From assembly GCF_023913735.1 (NCBI RefSeq), contig NZ_JAMXBH010000015.1:1-64000 (forward strand): a stretch of 64,000 bases of DNA, given 5' to 3'. This document shows positions 44,581-52,497 of this stretch, in pieces; the stretch's first letter is position 1, and every line of letters begins with the position of its first letter. This DNA is from Pseudarthrobacter raffinosi. Lineage in GTDB: Bacteria > Actinomycetota > Actinomycetes > Actinomycetales > Micrococcaceae. The position numbers and the translations under genes are program-made. The notes under the pieces were generated by a model. It saw nothing but the letters and a program-made list of their open reading frames with translations. It was not told the DNA's origin and made no database searches.

Positions 44581-45987
44581 TCAGGACACCGGAGGTCCGG
44601 GATCGCCGGCATCGCCGGCATCGCCGGGAGCCACGAGCGTTTCCAGCACAAAATCGCGTTCCTGGTACAGACCGCCGGTGGGCCACCGCAGCCGGTTCCG
44701 GGCCAGCGCGTGGACCGAGTCGCCGTCGAGCTCCCATCCGGAAACCGGGTGCCGCCAGTGGCACAGCAGCAGCGTGCCGTCCGGCGCCATCGATTCCTTG
44801 ATCCGCTGCAACAGCAGATCAAACTCTGCAGCGGACAGGTAGTAGCCCACTTCGGAGACCACTACAAGGTCGAAGCTGCCCCCGGGCCAGTCACCGGGGA
44901 GCGTCAACTGCCGTGTGGAAACCCCGGGGAACGGCGCGAGCCGCCGGGCCGCAAGCTCAAGCGCGGTGTTGCTGGCATCCACGGCAAGCAGCCTGGTGCA
45001 TCTGGTGGCCAATTCGGCGGTCAATGTTCCGATGGAGCAGCCGATTTCCAGGCCCGACAGGTAGTTCTCCTGGGGCAGCGCGGCGAGGGTGAGCGCGCGC
45101 TTGCGCCGCTCGTACCAGCTGGTGGTGTACTCCCAGGGGTCTTCGGACTTCGCGTGCACGGCGTCGAAGATCCGCTGCGCGTCCGCGCTGGTGTGGGGAA
45201 GGGATTGGACCGGGCGGGCCCCGGGCGGCGTCCAGGCGAATGTCTCAAAAGCGCGCCTGAAATGCTGCAGCAGCCCCTCGCCGAGGAGCACCTCGTCCCC
45301 GTCCAGCCCGGACAGCGGACGTATCTGGCTCGCGTGTGAGTCCATGGCGGACCTCTTCGCCGCCCGCTGATCAGCACCCAGCGGAACGCGCGCCCAGGAC
45401 CGCCAGGCAGGGTCCTCCGGGGAGGCCCACAGCCAGTACCAGATGGGATACTCCAGCAGGGCGTGCCCACCTTCGCCGGCGACGTCGGCGGCCACCGCAC
45501 CAAGGGCGTTGTGGTCCGCATGGCCGTCGTCTCGGTACGGGGCCACAATTGCCAGGTGCTGCGGTGGACCGGGGAGCCGGCCGACGGCCTCCCGCAGCCG
45601 GGCGGCGATTTCCGGCGTGAGTTCTTGCAGGCCCCGGTCCGGCAGCCCGAGGAAACGCCAGCGTCCGGCCAACCCCAGGACTCCCATCGCTGCCGCAAAC
45701 TCCTCAAGCCGGACGGCGGCGAGCTGTTCAGGCGTGGTTGTCGCCGAGTCCGGGTGCGAGCCCTCCCCCGCCGTGCACAGCAGCACCTCGACGTCGGCGC
45801 CCAGCGAGTGCAGCAGCGCCAGCAGGCCCCCGGCGCCCAGGGTCTCGTCGTCGGGGTGTGCCGCCAGCACGACGAACCGCATGGCAGCCAATTCCTGCTG
45901 CCCCAAGGGCAACTCCGCCATAGCCGCGAGCCCGCTCGCCGCCCAACGGGCCTCATCAGTCCCCTGGTCCGTGTGCGAGAAGGTCAC
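44581..45987 (-). CDS. PIG-L deacetylase fused to a SAM methyltransferase
   Basis: 468 residues, two enzymes in one chain. First half (about 30-225): PIG-L/LmbE zinc deacetylase with VVLAAHPDDETLGAGGLLALL (zinc ligands H, D, D) and DDGHADHNALG (H). Second half (about 260-440): methyltransferase with LSGLEIGCSIGTLTAELATRCTRLLAVDAS, FDLVVVSEVGYYLS. PIG-L enzymes remove acetyl from N-acetylglucosamine on lipids or thiols. GTG 45987 overlaps the stop of the acyl-CoA-dehydrogenase-like gene. With the GT downstream this suggests making or editing a methylated amino-sugar conjugate; product unknown. Confidence 0.88.
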   Translation of the reverse strand: MTFSHTDQGTDEARWAASGLAAMAELPLGQQELAAMRFVVLAAHPDDETLGAGGLLALLHSLGADVEVLLCTAGEGSHPDSATTTPEQLAAVRLEEFAAAMGVLGLAGRWRFLGLPDRGLQELTPEIAARLREAVGRLPGPPQHLAIVAPYRDDGHADHNALGAVAADVAGEGGHALLEYPIWYWLWASPEDPAWRSWARVPLGADQRAAKRSAMDSHASQIRPLSGLDGDEVLLGEGLLQHFRRAFETFAWTPPGARPVQSLPHTSADAQRIFDAVHAKSEDPWEYTTSWYERRKRALTLAALPQENYLSGLEIGCSIGTLTAELATRCTRLLAVDASNTALELAARRLAPFPGVSTRQLTLPGDWPGGSFDLVVVSEVGYYLSAAEFDLLLQRIKESMAPDGTLLLCHWRHPVSGWELDGDSVHALARNRLRWPTGGLYQERDFVLETLVAPGDAGDAGDPGPPVS

Positions 45988-47159
45988 CACAGATGCTCCC
46001 CCTTCAACGTCAGCTTTCCCAGCTGTGCATCGTCCCGCATGGCATGGTGCTGGCGCACGTACAGCGCCAGGTCCGCCATGCGCTTGGCATACGGTTCGTC
46101 GAACGCCAGTGGCGCCGGTCCCCGGTTCCGGCTGACAAGGGACAGGACACGCTCGACGGCGGCAGCTACGGTTCCGCGCACGCGTAACGCTTCGCTCCAC
46201 GCGCTCCGGTCCGCCGCCGGGTGTGCCCCTGGCTCCTGTCTGTCTTCCCTGACTTCCGGGCTTCCGCCTCCGGTCTCCCGTGTATCTTCCCCGGCGGACA
46301 GGCTGCCGTCGTTGGACAGCTGGCCGTCGTCGATGAGGGCCGCCGTTCGCGCCAGGTACTGGAGTGCGGCGGTTAGGATCCTGTCTGTCTCGCCCAGGGC
46401 AGCCAGCGCGATCTGGTCAGGTTCGCGGCCGGACTGAGCTGCGGCGACCAAGGAGTTCTTGTAGTCCCGCGCCACGCCCACGGCGCCCCCGAGCCAGCAG
46501 GCTGCTACCCCCATGCCACCCCAGGCGAAACCGGGCCGGCTGAAATACCAGCTATCGATGCCCAACTGCTGTGCGGGCACCTGGCTGAAATGGACAGTCC
46601 CGCTGGGAATCTCGCGCAACCCGCGCGCCACCCACGCCGACTCCTCACACGTCACTCCCGGATGCCGGAGGTCCACCGCAAAGGCGGCTCTTCCGCCGGT
46701 TTCGGTGTAGGCAGTGATGACGGCCCGGTCCAGGAGCGGCGCCAGTGAACACCACGGCTTGGACCCGCTCAGCAGAATTCCGGCGTCGCCGGTCTTGGCC
46801 TCGAGGCGGAGTCCCGGGCCCTCCGCGGCAAACACTCCCCAAGCGCCCGCGCAGTCGGCCGGAACAGCGCCCGCCCGATGGTTCCCCGTCTGGGCAAGAA
46901 TCGCTTGGGCATCCATATGCGGTTCAAAAACGCGGCCTGCGGCAATATCCACCGCCGCGACGGAAGCGAGCAGTTCCCAGAGGCGGGCAGTTTGTCCGTC
47001 CCCTGGCTGAGGCCAATGGCTTCCCGAGTCCCGGGCCAGTGCCAGAAGTGCGGGAACATCGCCAGATGCGGCCGCCACGGACTCGAGCAGGGGAACCGTC
47101 CAGGCCAGTTCCGTTTGAGTTGAAACCAGCCGGACGGGCTGGTGGGATGATGCAGTCAC
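45984..47159 (-). CDS. Acyl-CoA-dehydrogenase-like flavoprotein
   Basis: 391 residues. Acyl-CoA dehydrogenase fold: middle domain GILLSGSKPWCSLAPLLDRAVITAYT, C-terminal helices GMGVAACWLGGAVGVARDYKNSLVAAAQ. It lacks the conserved FAD-side W-T/S motifs in ordinary form and the C-terminal YEGT/catalytic Glu loop; about 35 residues (ETGGGSPEVREDRQEPGAHP) form a disordered insert near 310. Might be a non-canonical oxidase of a carrier-bound or sugar-linked substrate. GTG 47159 chosen (GAGAGG 7 nt upstream). First gene of the block with PIG-L/MTase and GT2. Confidence 0.75.
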   Translation of the reverse strand: MTASSHQPVRLVSTQTELAWTVPLLESVAAASGDVPALLALARDSGSHWPQPGDGQTARLWELLASVAAVDIAAGRVFEPHMDAQAILAQTGNHRAGAVPADCAGAWGVFAAEGPGLRLEAKTGDAGILLSGSKPWCSLAPLLDRAVITAYTETGGRAAFAVDLRHPGVTCEESAWVARGLREIPSGTVHFSQVPAQQLGIDSWYFSRPGFAWGGMGVAACWLGGAVGVARDYKNSLVAAAQSGREPDQIALAALGETDRILTAALQYLARTAALIDDGQLSNDGSLSAGEDTRETGGGSPEVREDRQEPGAHPAADRSAWSEALRVRGTVAAAVERVLSLVSRNRGPAPLAFDEPYAKRMADLALYVRQHHAMRDDAQLGKLTLKGEHLW

Positions 47160-47180
47160 GCTGACGCCTCTCTGCACTGC

Positions 47181-47660
47181 CTACTTAGCCGCCGGTTCGG
47201 TGACGGCCGCGGACGGAGTCATGGTTTCCGCGTTGACCATCCACGCGAGCCGTTCCAGGCGTTCGATGGCGGCATGCAGCAGGTCCGCGCTGGTGGGATC
47301 CTCTTCATCCACGTCATCGTGGACATCCCGCATTGTCTGCACTGTCCGTTCGAGCCTGGCAGTGATCAGTTTGACGGCGTCCTTCGTGGAAATCAGGCCG
47401 CCGGTGAGCTCAGCAAGACGCGTGTCTGCGGCTACGGTGTGGCTCCGTCCGTCGGGCAGGGCGTGCAGGGCCCGCATCCGCTCCGCCGTCTGGTCCGCAA
47501 ACAGCCGGACACTGGCGATGATCTCGTCGAGCTGCAGGTGAAGGTCGCGGAAGTTGGTGCCCACTATGTTCCAGTGGGCCTGCTTGGACTGGAGATGCAG
47601 CTCAATCAGGTCCGTAAGGACCATCTGAAGATTGCTGGCAAGGGTGGGTGACGCTTTCAT
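47181..47660 (-). CDS. dps: Dps-family DNA-protection ferritin
   Basis: 159 residues, all Dps. Ferroxidase residues are visible in LHLQSKQAHWNIVGTNFRDLHLQLDEI (about 22-48: H, D, E), and ASVRLFADQTAERM follows. It oxidises iron and binds DNA under starvation or peroxide. The tail PSAAVTEPAAK is short and not strongly basic, so DNA binding may be weak. GGAGG 5 nt before ATG 47660. A CTAAG-CATA-CTTAG palindrome lies 53 nt upstream. Confidence 0.93.
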   Translation of the reverse strand: MKASPTLASNLQMVLTDLIELHLQSKQAHWNIVGTNFRDLHLQLDEIIASVRLFADQTAERMRALHALPDGRSHTVAADTRLAELTGGLISTKDAVKLITARLERTVQTMRDVHDDVDEEDPTSADLLHAAIERLERLAWMVNAETMTPSAAVTEPAAK

Positions 47661-47712
47661 CGTGTTCCTCCACTGCAGGCGGTTCCGGACAGGCATCGGC
47701 CGGACAGTCATT

Positions 47713-47726
47713 CTAAGCATACTTAG
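47713..47726. promoter_or_regulatory. Palindrome upstream of dps
   Basis: CTAAGCATACTTAG (arms CTAAG/CTTAG). On the dps strand it reads CTAAGTATGCTTAG, sharing AAGYATGCTTA with elements upstream of the envelope operon (40379-40396) and the DUF6458-like gene (63372-63384). Confidence 0.45.
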
Positions 47727-47814
47727 CAATATTCTGGATGAACGGATGCAGTCTGCGCCCAGAAGTCAGCCGCTCGGGGTCACTGGCTTGCGGTTAAATG
47801 CTTGCGGTCAGCAC

Positions 47815-48492
47815 TTAGCGGACGCGTGCCAGAGCGAACCCGTCCCAGCCTTTGGACCCGACCGTCTGGATCACGGTGGCATCGAGCTGCGGATGCCGGC
47901 CCAGCAGTTCCAGGGCGCTGATGATCCCGGGGGCATTGATCTGGTCCATGGAAGGATCCAGCACCGCGCCCTCCCAGACGGCGTTGTCCAGGACCACCAC
48001 GGTTCCCGGCCTGCCCATGCGCACGGCCCACTCAAGGTACGCGGCGTCGTTTTCCTTGTCCGCATCGATGAACACAAAATCGAACGGCTCCTGGCCCTCC
48101 GACTGCAGCGCGGCCAAGGTGTCCAGGGCGGCGCCCACCCGGATCTCAACTTTGTCCCCCAAGCCGGCAGCCTCCACATTCGCCCTGGCGATGTCCGCAT
48201 GTTTGGCGAGGTATTCGCACGTCACCAGCCGGCCGCCGTCGGGCAGTCCCTGCGCCATCCAGATGGTGCTGAACCCTGCGAGCGTGCCGATCTCCAGCAC
48301 CCGGCGGGCGCCGGACAGCTGGACCAGGAGCTTGAGCAGCTTGCCGGCGTTGGGCGTAACTTCAATGGGCGGCATCCCTGCGTCGACGGCGGAGCGCACC
48401 GCCTGCTTAAGTGCAGAGTCTGGGTGCACCACCGTGGTTGTGAGGAAGTCTTCCACTGCCACCCACCCAGGCTGGGTCTTGTGCTCAAACAT
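47815..48492 (-). CDS. O-methyltransferase (class I, cation-dependent)
   Basis: 225 residues. SAM motif VLEIGTLAGFSTIWMAQGL (about 66-84), FDFVFIDADKENDAAYLEWAVRM and GTVVVLDNAVWEGAVLDP, as in the CCoAOMT/catechol-type Mg-dependent family. Substrate unknown. No Shine-Dalgarno; CAGACT lies 6 nt before ATG 48492, so the mRNA may be leaderless. Confidence 0.87.
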   Translation of the reverse strand: MFEHKTQPGWVAVEDFLTTTVVHPDSALKQAVRSAVDAGMPPIEVTPNAGKLLKLLVQLSGARRVLEIGTLAGFSTIWMAQGLPDGGRLVTCEYLAKHADIARANVEAAGLGDKVEIRVGAALDTLAALQSEGQEPFDFVFIDADKENDAAYLEWAVRMGRPGTVVVLDNAVWEGAVLDPSMDQINAPGIISALELLGRHPQLDATVIQTVGSKGWDGFALARVR

Positions 48493-48548
48493 GGCCACAG
48501 TCTGGCACGCAGGCACGCGACGGTCTAGGACTCGGCGTAGGCACCAGT

Positions 48549-48872
48549 CTAGGAGCCGTCCGAGAGTGCCCCTTCAAGGCGGTCCACCTTGGCGCTGAGC
48601 TCGCCCTTATAACCGGGCCGGATGTCTGCCTTGATGACCAGTGAGACACGGCTGCCAAACTTTCCCACGGCTTCGGTGGCGCGCTTTACGACGTCGAACA
48701 CCTCGTCCCATTCGCCCTCGATGGTGGTGAACATTGAGTCCGTCTGGTTGGGCAGGCCCGACTCCCGGACGATCCGCACGGCGGCCGCAACGGCGTCGTG
48801 CACTGATGCGTCGGTGGGACGCGATCCCCCTGCAGGCGTACCGGACGGGGCGACTGAAAATGCAAGCAACAT
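48549..48872 (-). CDS. Thiamine-binding MTH1187/YkoF-like protein (DUF77)
   Basis: 107 residues. Ferredoxin-like fold of the DUF77 family: MLLAFSVAPSGTP, SVHDAVAAAVRIVRESGLPNQTDSMFTTIEGEWDEVFDVVKRATEAVG. Family members bind thiamine or a precursor. CAGACT 6 nt before ATG 48872 and no SD, so probably leaderless like its neighbour. Confidence 0.82.
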   Translation of the reverse strand: MLLAFSVAPSGTPAGGSRPTDASVHDAVAAAVRIVRESGLPNQTDSMFTTIEGEWDEVFDVVKRATEAVGKFGSRVSLVIKADIRPGYKGELSAKVDRLEGALSDGS

Positions 48873-48992
48873 AGGGCAAGTCTGCCATGTGGCCCAACCC
48901 GAAACGGGTCTGGTGAGGCCGGCGAAGCGTCACATACGTTGCTACCCTCCGGTAACCGTGAAGGCTGCCTGCGGCATTGCTAACCTGAACGA

Positions 48993-49628
48993 ATGAGCAT
49001 TGCTGTCGTCCGCAAGCCACTACGCGCAGACGCTGCCCGGAACGTGGACAAGATCATCCTGGCCGCGCGCCAGTGCTTCCGCGAGCAAGGTCCCGAGGTT
49101 CCCCTCCAGACCATCGCACTGACGGCAGGTGTTGGCCCGGCCACCCTGTTCCGGAACTTCGCCGACAAGGAGGAGCTGGTCCTGGCCGCCCTCAACCGGC
49201 AGCTCCGCGAGACCGTGGACCCCGTTATGGCGGACGCGCTGGCGGACATCGACGCAACTGCGGGACTGCTGCGCGTCCTCGAAGCCATCATGGCCGCGGC
49301 CAGCGCTGATGCCAACCTGCTGGGCGCCGTTGCGGGCCGCCGCGAACTCCTCACCGGCATCACCGGCTCGCTGATGGATTCCATGAGCGTCCTGCTTGGC
49401 CGCGGCCAGGGTCAAGGCACCCTGCGTTCCGATATTTCCATGACCGACATGTTCCGCCTGCTCGCCATGCTGATCGGCGTCGTGGACACCATGGAGCCCG
49501 GTTCCGACGCCTGGCGCCGCCCGCTGGCACTGATCGAGGACGCCATCCGCACTGAACGGCCCCACCGCCCGTTGCCCGCGCATGTGCCGCTGCCCGCCCC
49601 ACAGCTACAGGGTCCACAGTTCACCTGA
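48993..49628 (+). CDS. TetR-family transcriptional regulator
   Basis: 211 residues. N-terminal HTH (about 15-62: NVDKIILAARQCFREQGPEVPLQTIALTAGVGPATLFRNFADKEELVLAAL) followed by an all-helical effector domain. Neighbouring genes do not indicate a target. TAACCT 6 nt before ATG 48993, no SD: probably leaderless. Confidence 0.88.
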   Translation: MSIAVVRKPLRADAARNVDKIILAARQCFREQGPEVPLQTIALTAGVGPATLFRNFADKEELVLAALNRQLRETVDPVMADALADIDATAGLLRVLEAIMAAASADANLLGAVAGRRELLTGITGSLMDSMSVLLGRGQGQGTLRSDISMTDMFRLLAMLIGVVDTMEPGSDAWRRPLALIEDAIRTERPHRPLPAHVPLPAPQLQGPQFT

Positions 49629-49741
49629 CACCCGCGCCCTCCCGCCGGACCACCACCACGGGCGCCCCATTGTTGGTGTCCAAACGTTGGATTAGACTCA
49701 GGTAAGGTTACGCAGCCAGCCTCTGAATCTTCTGAGGGAGC

Positions 49742-50008
49742 ATGAGTGAAACACCTCCAGCGCAGCCAGTCCAACGCCATCGTCCGCCGATGAACCAGAC
49801 ACACTTGTCCCAGATTATCCACGACCCCCGCGGCCCCGAGGAGATCCTGCCGTCGCTGGCGGCGGAGGACCTGGCCAATCTGCTGGACGCCCTCTACCAA
49901 AACCTCGACACTCCCACCCCGGTATTCGGTGCGCAGGCGTGGTATGAGCTGGCCGTCGAGGAAAGCGCCCGCCGGACCGGGTCGCCAGAGGATGAGCAAA
50001 CCGCCTGA
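49742..50008 (+). CDS. Hypothetical 88-residue protein
   Basis: MSETPPAQPVQRHRPPMNQTHLSQIIHDPRGPEEILPSLAAEDLANLLDALYQNLDTPTPVFGAQAWYELAVEESARR. Acidic, mainly helical after a Pro-rich start. No family recognised. A GAGGGAGC touches ATG 49742, so the true start might be ATG 49790 (MNQTHLSQ). Confidence 0.5.
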   Translation: MSETPPAQPVQRHRPPMNQTHLSQIIHDPRGPEEILPSLAAEDLANLLDALYQNLDTPTPVFGAQAWYELAVEESARRTGSPEDEQTA

Positions 50009-50063
50009 CCGGCCTACGGCCCGGACCACGAGGGTGGCGGTGCCGTGCTGACGATGAGCCCAA

Positions 50064-50402
50064 TCAGCTGGCGTCGCCCCCGGGGTTCTTTTGTTGATGT
50101 TTGGTTTCTTCGGGCGTGTTCTCCTGCGGCCCGGCGCTGCCTTTCCCCTCCGCCGGGGGAGGCTCCTGGCCGTGCTTGTGAGGCTCATGATCGTAGTGAT
50201 GGGGCACGTGCTCCTTGGCCTCCAACAGGTGCTGCTGCAGCTTCTCCTCCGCATCGCGGCGGCGCCGGGAAGTATCCCGCAGTTCCCGCGTCGATTCGGA
50301 GACAGTGGTGTCATAGACCGGCCGCGGCTTCGGGTCTGCAGCCTGGGGGTTGTCGGTTCCGCTATCCGGATCCGGGGTGTTGGGCTCTGGCTGTTCGTTC
50401 AT
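50064..50402 (-). CDS. Hypothetical charged disordered protein
   Basis: 112 residues. Pro/Asp-rich start, a short coiled coil (SESTRELRDTSRRRRDAEEKLQQHLLEAKEHV) and a His/Pro/Lys-rich tail (PHHYDHEPHKHGQEPPP). No known domain. AAAGGAG 9 nt before ATG 50402 supports translation. His clusters could bind metal; that is speculation. Confidence 0.6.
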   Translation of the reverse strand: MNEQPEPNTPDPDSGTDNPQAADPKPRPVYDTTVSESTRELRDTSRRRRDAEEKLQQHLLEAKEHVPHHYDHEPHKHGQEPPPAEGKGSAGPQENTPEETKHQQKNPGGDAS

Positions 50403-50459
50403 CTTGACTGACTCCTTTAGGCCGTAGCGACAGCCTCACGCCGATACACCGGCCGGCCA

Positions 50460-50720
50460 TCAATCGTCAGGTTCCGTTTCCCGGTTTCGGAGTTCGGCCC
50501 GTACGGCCGCGTGCAGGGCGGTGATGTTTGCTTCCTGACTGACGTCCAGAGCCAGTCTCATCCGCTCGGAGAGTACAACCAGGTCCTCCGGCGGCAGGTC
50601 TGCCAGAGACCGGAACCGGGTAAAGAAGCGCTTGACCGGAAGCCCGGCGCGCCATCCATCACGTGCTGGACGGCGGGTTTTGCCGGGTCTCGCACCGGCT
50701 GGGTGCAGCCTTATTTCCAT
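50460..50720 (-). CDS. Hypothetical basic 86-residue protein
   Basis: MEIRLHPAGARPGKTRRPARDG... then VKRFFTRFRSLADLPPEDLVVLSERMRLALDVSQEANITALHAAVRAELRNRETEPDD, which looks like a small helical domain. No family recognised. Start uncertain: ATG 50720, or GTG 50795 which would add a hydrophobic segment overlapping the promoter of this gene. Confidence 0.45.
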   Translation of the reverse strand: MEIRLHPAGARPGKTRRPARDGWRAGLPVKRFFTRFRSLADLPPEDLVVLSERMRLALDVSQEANITALHAAVRAELRNRETEPDD

Positions 50721-50825
50721 GGTCAGCGCTCTCACGAGAGTCCACGGCCAACTGCATAGCCAGGCCCATGCTATAACGCATATGAGCCGCACCACCAGTG
50801 CTTCGGAGTCGGTTTCACCTGGCGG

Positions 50826-51137
50826 TCAGTTCCATCCGATGAGCCGCAGCAGGGCTGCGGCACCGGCTCCCACCACCACCACCAGCAGGAAGGGCGCCCG
50901 GAAAGCCAACACGACGGCTGCGGCGGCGAGGGCTCCCAGCCGCGCGTCGGCGGCCAACGTCTGGCCGGACGCCACAGTGTTGACAATGGTCAGGGATGCC
51001 AGAAGTCCGATGGTCATGGTGCCGGCGATACGCGACATCCGGGGGTCCTTCAGCAGCTTCGCCGGGACGAAATAGCCCACCAGCTTCCACGCGTAGGCAA
51101 GGAAGCACGCCAGCAACAACCAGATCCAGAGATTCAT
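50826..51137 (-). CDS. azlD: AzlD-family branched-chain amino acid exporter subunit
   Basis: 103 residues, three to four membrane segments: WIWLLLACFLAYAWKLVGYFVP, GLLASLTIVNTV, LAAAAVVLAFRAPFLLVVVVGAGAAALLRLI. AzlD forms a two-part exporter with AzlC for branched-chain amino acids. ATG 51137 overlaps the stop of azlC. Confidence 0.87.
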   Translation of the reverse strand: MNLWIWLLLACFLAYAWKLVGYFVPAKLLKDPRMSRIAGTMTIGLLASLTIVNTVASGQTLAADARLGALAAAAVVLAFRAPFLLVVVVGAGAAALLRLIGWN

Positions 51138-51937
51138 GCGCCCGCCTGCCCCGTCTGCCCGTGGCTGTCCCCGTGGCTGTCCCTCTGATTGTCCAGGTGC
51201 GCGTCCCGGTTTTTGTCCCGACGCCCATGGTGCTCGTCGTAGGGATCCACGTCCGGCTCCAGGCCTTCATCACTGCGTCCGTGGCTGAACCAGCCGATCA
51301 GTGCAGCCACCACGGCGGCGATCAGGATGGGCACGCCTGCGGGAACGAACGGCACGGCTACAACCGTGGCGAGTGCGCACACCACGGCAATCGCCGCCGG
51401 TTCCCGCCCCTTGAGCCGCGGCCACAGCAGGGCCAGGAATGCGGCCACTGCCGCACCGTCCAGGCCCCACTGTTTGGGATCACCCAATCCGCTTCCTGCG
51501 AGGGCCCCCACGGCGGTGAAAAGGTTCCAGAGTACGTAGATGCCGATGCCGGCCGTCCAGAAACCGCGGCGTTGCTCGTCGGGGTCGGTCTGCCCGCTGC
51601 TGGTGGCGGTCGACTCGTCAATGGTGACTTGTGCGGCAACATACTTCCGCCAGCCCGTCGGATGCAGGAGGGCGTTGAGCTGCATGCCGTAGATGCCGTT
51701 CCGCATGCCCAGCAACGTGGCTGCGCTCATGGCGGCAATTCCGGAGCCTCCACCCGCCACCACACCGATGAACGCGAACTGGGAACCGCCGCTGAAAAGC
51801 AGCAGGCTGAGCGCCATGGTCTGCCAGAAATCAAGACCTGAGGTGACGGACAGGGCGCCGAAGGACACTCCGTAGAGGCCGGTGGCGATGCTGATCGAGA
51901 TTCCCACCCGCACGGCGGGCGAGGCGAGCAACTTCAC
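51134..51937 (-). CDS. azlC: AzlC-family branched-chain amino acid exporter subunit
   Basis: 267 residues. Hallmarks: AVRVGISISIATGLYGVSFGALSVTSGLDFWQTMALSLLLFSGGSQFAFIGVVAGGGS and ATLLGMRNGIYGMQLNALL. Five or more membrane segments. The last ~45 residues (DVDPYDEHHGRRDKNRDAHLDNQRDSHGDSHG) form an unusual His/Asp/Arg-rich tail, cytoplasmic or external, possibly metal-binding. GTG 51937 overlaps the stop of the DoxX-like gene (GTGA), which decides this start over GTG 51973. Confidence 0.87.
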   Translation of the reverse strand: MKLLASPAVRVGISISIATGLYGVSFGALSVTSGLDFWQTMALSLLLFSGGSQFAFIGVVAGGGSGIAAMSAATLLGMRNGIYGMQLNALLHPTGWRKYVAAQVTIDESTATSSGQTDPDEQRRGFWTAGIGIYVLWNLFTAVGALAGSGLGDPKQWGLDGAAVAAFLALLWPRLKGREPAAIAVVCALATVVAVPFVPAGVPILIAAVVAALIGWFSHGRSDEGLEPDVDPYDEHHGRRDKNRDAHLDNQRDSHGDSHGQTGQAGA

Positions 51938-52422
51938 CGCCGTCGTCCCGGGTTCCGCAAGCTCCAAGCCCACAGGATGAGCGGCAGCTGAAGCGGAAAC
52001 CGGACGGTTTGTACCTTGCGCTGCGTCGGGGATCCGGCGGAGCCATAGGCGCGGCGAAGTGCGTCCACGTGGCCGGCCAGGAATACCGTGAACATTGCAG
52101 TCACGGCGGTGGCTGTTGCCCGCCGTGACACCGGGATCAGGAGGCCGACGGCGGCACCCGCTTCCAGCAGTCCGCTCACCGCAATCCATTCCTCCCGTGA
52201 CATCACCGCCAGGGGCCGCCTGCCGCCGTCGGGCGCTGGCACTTCGTGCCCCTCCGGCGACTCGCCGCCGGCACCTGGAGTCTCGCGGCACAGATAATCC
52301 GGGACCACCTGTTCGAAGAACCGTGGCTCGCGGAAGTGCTTCATGGCGCTGGTCATCAGCAGCGCGCTCATGGCCGCCGCGGACACTGTTTGGGTGGCCC
52401 GGGCGGACCAGCGAAAAGGCAT
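51934..52422 (-). CDS. DoxX-like membrane protein
   Basis: 162 residues, about four membrane segments: TVSAAAMSALLMTSAMKHF, EWIAVSGLLEAGAAVGLLIPVSRRATATAVTAMFTVFLAGHVDAL, PLQLPLILWAWSL. DoxX-family proteins are linked with thiosulfate or thiol redox, or are unassigned. A central insert (CRETPGAGGESPEGHEVPAPDGGRR) is hydrophilic. First gene of a three-gene set with azlCD; a role with amino acid export is unclear. ATG 52422 preferred over TTG 52434. Confidence 0.75.
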   Translation of the reverse strand: MPFRWSARATQTVSAAAMSALLMTSAMKHFREPRFFEQVVPDYLCRETPGAGGESPEGHEVPAPDGGRRPLAVMSREEWIAVSGLLEAGAAVGLLIPVSRRATATAVTAMFTVFLAGHVDALRRAYGSAGSPTQRKVQTVRFPLQLPLILWAWSLRNPGRRR

Positions 52423-52497
52423 GGGTCCACTCAATCACAGCGCCGCCCCGGGGGCTAAACAGCAGCGGCTGAACGGCAACGACTGAACAGCAACGAC

